Of a stretch of 64,000 bases of DNA, positions 61,671-64,000 are shown one piece after another. The stretch comes from Eudorina sp. 2006-703-Eu-15. Taxonomy: Eukaryota; Chlorophyta; Chlorophyceae; Chlamydomonadales; Volvocaceae. The position numbers and the translations under genes were made by a program. Below the pieces are notes generated by a model. It made no database searches. It had not been told where the DNA came from and worked only from the letters and a program-made list of their open reading frames with translations. The DNA lies in assembly GCA_003117195.1 (NCBI GenBank), contig BDSI01000127.1, positions 124,001 through 188,000 on the forward strand, given 5' to 3'. Position 1 is the stretch's first letter. The number at the start of each line of letters is the position of its first letter.

Positions 61671-64000
61671 GGTCAGTTAATTGTGAGCGGGGGATGCCGC
61701 CGCCTCTTGACTTCTTGAAGGAGTCAGAAGGCGGATAGGTGGGCAAGCAGGCAAGCGGCGAAGGCAAACAAGGGGCTTGAGGAGACTTGCGATGGGGAGC
61801 CGCTGGGAGGAAGCGGAGGAGCAAGCGTGGCAGGAAGAGCTCTCCGGTAGACGCGACGGAGAGGTGTACTGCACCGTACTGTATTTTCTATGCCGTACTT
61901 CAAGTGTACGGATACAATGAGGGGCGACGGCTTCCCCGCTCGAGGGAGGGACGTGATGGAGGAATGTGTGTCAGTGGAGAGAAGCGAGCCGCGCGCGAGG
62001 TCGTGGTGTACGACTAGGGTTCGACCCCCAGGACTACAGGGCCCGGGCCCTGAGGTGCTACCCGCCGCCATATAATTCGAAGCGCGCCGCTGAACAGGGG
62101 GCGGGTGGGTGGGTGGGGCCCCCGCATGTCATGTGGTCGTCCTGGGTGGGCCGGGGTGAGGACTGAGGAGGGATCGTAGAGCCAACCCGGTTTAGCTGGG
62201 TACAGTACACACGTGGCGGGTTTCAGCATTGGTTGAGGGAGGCGTTAATAAGTGTTGAAGGGGAGATGAGCCGCGAGAAAGCAAGCCGCTAGACGGAAGG
62301 TCACGGCCACTGGGGGACGAGTTGCACGGCGAGTTTTTACCTCTTAGGCCACCTTACCATGAGGGGCGCCTCGCTTTCTAAGGAAGCTGGCCACTCGGTA
62401 CGACACGGCACGTCCCGGGGTACGGCGAGGGAAGCTATCACGCTTCAAGCAGGGGGCCACATGGCTCCCCGGTATCCAACCATGACGGGCGGCATGTACG
62501 GCCGGGTGGGTGTGTACGGCAGGTCCTCCGGGCGGAGGATGAGGGGTCTGGGCAGTGCGAGCTTTGCCAGGCAGGGGGCCAGTAGGGCACCCCGCGCGTG
62601 CACGTACGACTGGGTTTTAATGATTCTTTCCTGCGCTTGATGTTTAATCTTCAGGTAGTTTGCAAGGGGCGCCAGACATAGCCTGATGATGTTTGTTTGT
62701 AACCGTTACAAGGTGGATTATTTTGTTGTTCTCTTGGTCTTGGTCTTGGTCTTGGGCTTGGGCTTGGAGGCTAAGCAGCGGTTCTCCGGGAGTCGACACT
62801 GGGCGCGTTGGACATGGGGAAGTTGGCATGAGCCGCAGGAGGAGGTCAAGGAGTGCGCTGGCCGTAAGGTTGGCATTGCTCTCAGGATTGGAAAGCGCGG
62901 ACGGTGGGCGGTGTGCCAGGGGAGCCCAGCGGCGGTGGTTGGGCGCATACGTGTTTTCGTCAGGTGGAAGCGCGGTTGGTTGAGCTCATATTGCACTTTC
63001 TCTCTCCGCGCGCTTTTTATATTGCTGATCACAGAAGGAGCTCCGGGCGACTCTGCCGGTCAGGACGTCAAGCCCTTCCTTGCGCTCGGCCGTCGGCAGG
63101 CGGGCAGGCAGACGCAGTGATGGCAAGCTCCGTGGGTGTGGAGGGGTCGTGGTGCGGAACATCGCCTCCGGCCCCCACCCGACACTCTCTTCCCCCTCGT
63201 TCACTCCGGCCATGCATGCATCATGATCATTAATAATATCATCATCATTGATACCATCATCACCATCAAGCTAATCAATATGGTGGGGTGGCATCGGGAC
63301 CACACCTCTTGTTTCTCGCTGTGCACATCGATATGGAGAGGAGGTCTGGTGCCCGGATTGAAGTCCTGGTTGCAGTGGAGGAGTACGATGACAGAGAGGA
63401 CGATCTAGGTTCCGGCAGTTGTCTGTTGTAGACTTGTGGTACCTAGGGTTCATCTCCCGCGACGTTTCACGGGGTACACCCGCTGTTTTTCTGCCTGGTT
63501 GGAGACTGGGGAGAGGCCGGATCCGGGGTCAGATCCAGATTGCGTTTTGAGAGCAAACGCGGATCCGAACGGCACAGCGCGATGAGGCACATCTACCTCA
63601 CAATATTCTCACTCTTCTATAACCGACCATCACCTATGTACTTCACACCGGAGGTCCGCATGCGCGCCCGCCTGTTTGCGGCATCGGCTGCATTGGCTCT
63701 GCCAGGGCGGGCTCAGGGCGGGGTTGCGGTGTACAGCAGGAACGCGCCGGCGATGCGAGCGGGGCGGGACGGGGCGGCGTGTGGATGGTTTCTGAGCTCC
63801 GACTGCGGGGGAGGGGCGGGGGGCCAGACGACCTGGACTGAACAGGGCGGGTGTTGCTTGTTGCTCGACACCAATGATCTGAAATGATCAAGGCTATGGC
63901 CGTGTCATCATTGCTGCGAAGTCAGGGTCGGTGGAGCGAGGAGGTGTCGTACTCGTGAAGTAATCCCCAGGTTGCCGTACCAGGAGGGAGGGGTGGGAGG
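61671..64000. other. 3' flank and intergenic sequence; no confident gene
   Basis: The first 1 kb is probably the 3' UTR of the preceding gene. The rest has short open frames only: 62359-62640 (+), and ATG 63660-63887 (+), whose start MRARLFAASAALALPGRAQG looks like a secretion signal but which is only 75 residues long and unsupported. A copy of the GAGCCGCGAGAA motif lies at 62266-62284. Confidence 0.5.
62698..62702 (+). promoter_or_regulatory. Candidate poly(A) signal TGTAA
   Basis: The first TGTAA on the + strand after the stop at 61670, implying a 3' UTR of about 1.03 kb, long but within the range seen in chlamydomonad algae. Confidence 0.35.

Overview
The window looks like nuclear DNA of a chlamydomonad/volvocine green alga (Chlorophyceae). 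Four things point there. Genes are cut into many short exons with GT..AG introns. Codons are strongly GC-ended. Proteins carry long Ala, Gly, Gln and Pro runs. Candidate poly(A) signals are TGTAA, and introns and UTRs are full of GT, pentamer and hexamer arrays. The genus cannot be named from this alone. There are no bacterial operons or Shine-Dalgarno sites.

Layout. (1) 2-1018, + strand: the 3' end of a polyQ/Gly-rich, probably nuclear protein, followed by a long (GGGAT)n array in its 3' UTR. (2) 1.65-9.0 kb: no convincing gene; satellites and repeat fragments. (3) 9015-15595, - strand: a CDKL-type (cyclin-dependent-kinase-like) protein kinase whose last exon adds about 1,000 low-complexity residues. 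(4) 15.6-22.2 kb: no confident gene; partly AT-richer sequence with a few coding-like fragments. (5) 22187-33403, - strand: an 18-exon RINT1/MAG2 (Tip20) family gene, a subunit of the Dsl1/NRZ tethering complex at the ER. (6) 33404-34318: a 0.9 kb head-to-head promoter interval. (7) 34319-50411, + strand: a 27-exon receptor-type protein kinase with TM - CHASE-like sensor - TM - TKL-type kinase. (8) 50.4-59.5 kb: satellites, short coding-like ORFs and a palindrome cluster. (9) 59543-61670, + strand: a three-exon gene for an unrecognised 460-residue protein. (10) 61.7-64 kb: no confident gene.

The complete exon chains were built by hand. In the RINT1, CHASE-kinase and 460-residue genes every internal junction keeps frame and the total length is a multiple of three (1,236, 1,368 and 461 codons). 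The CDKL gene closes equally well if the first exon at 15473-15595 is right. The first and last exons of the - strand genes are the least certain parts.

Introns and UTRs of the RINT1 and CHASE-kinase genes host several families of short dispersed repeats that recur many times within 30 kb. Family 1 is a possible tRNA-derived SINE with a B-box-like stretch. Family 2 has the core GGAAATTGGTAGACATATTC. Family 3 contains GAGTGCGTGACATGCAAGG and often abuts a (GT)n tract. A further motif, TGAGCCGCGAGAA, is found next to GT tracts. These families are the most novel-looking material in the window. The most interesting protein is the CHASE-TKL kinase, because CHASE is best known on histidine kinases and nucleotide cyclases.
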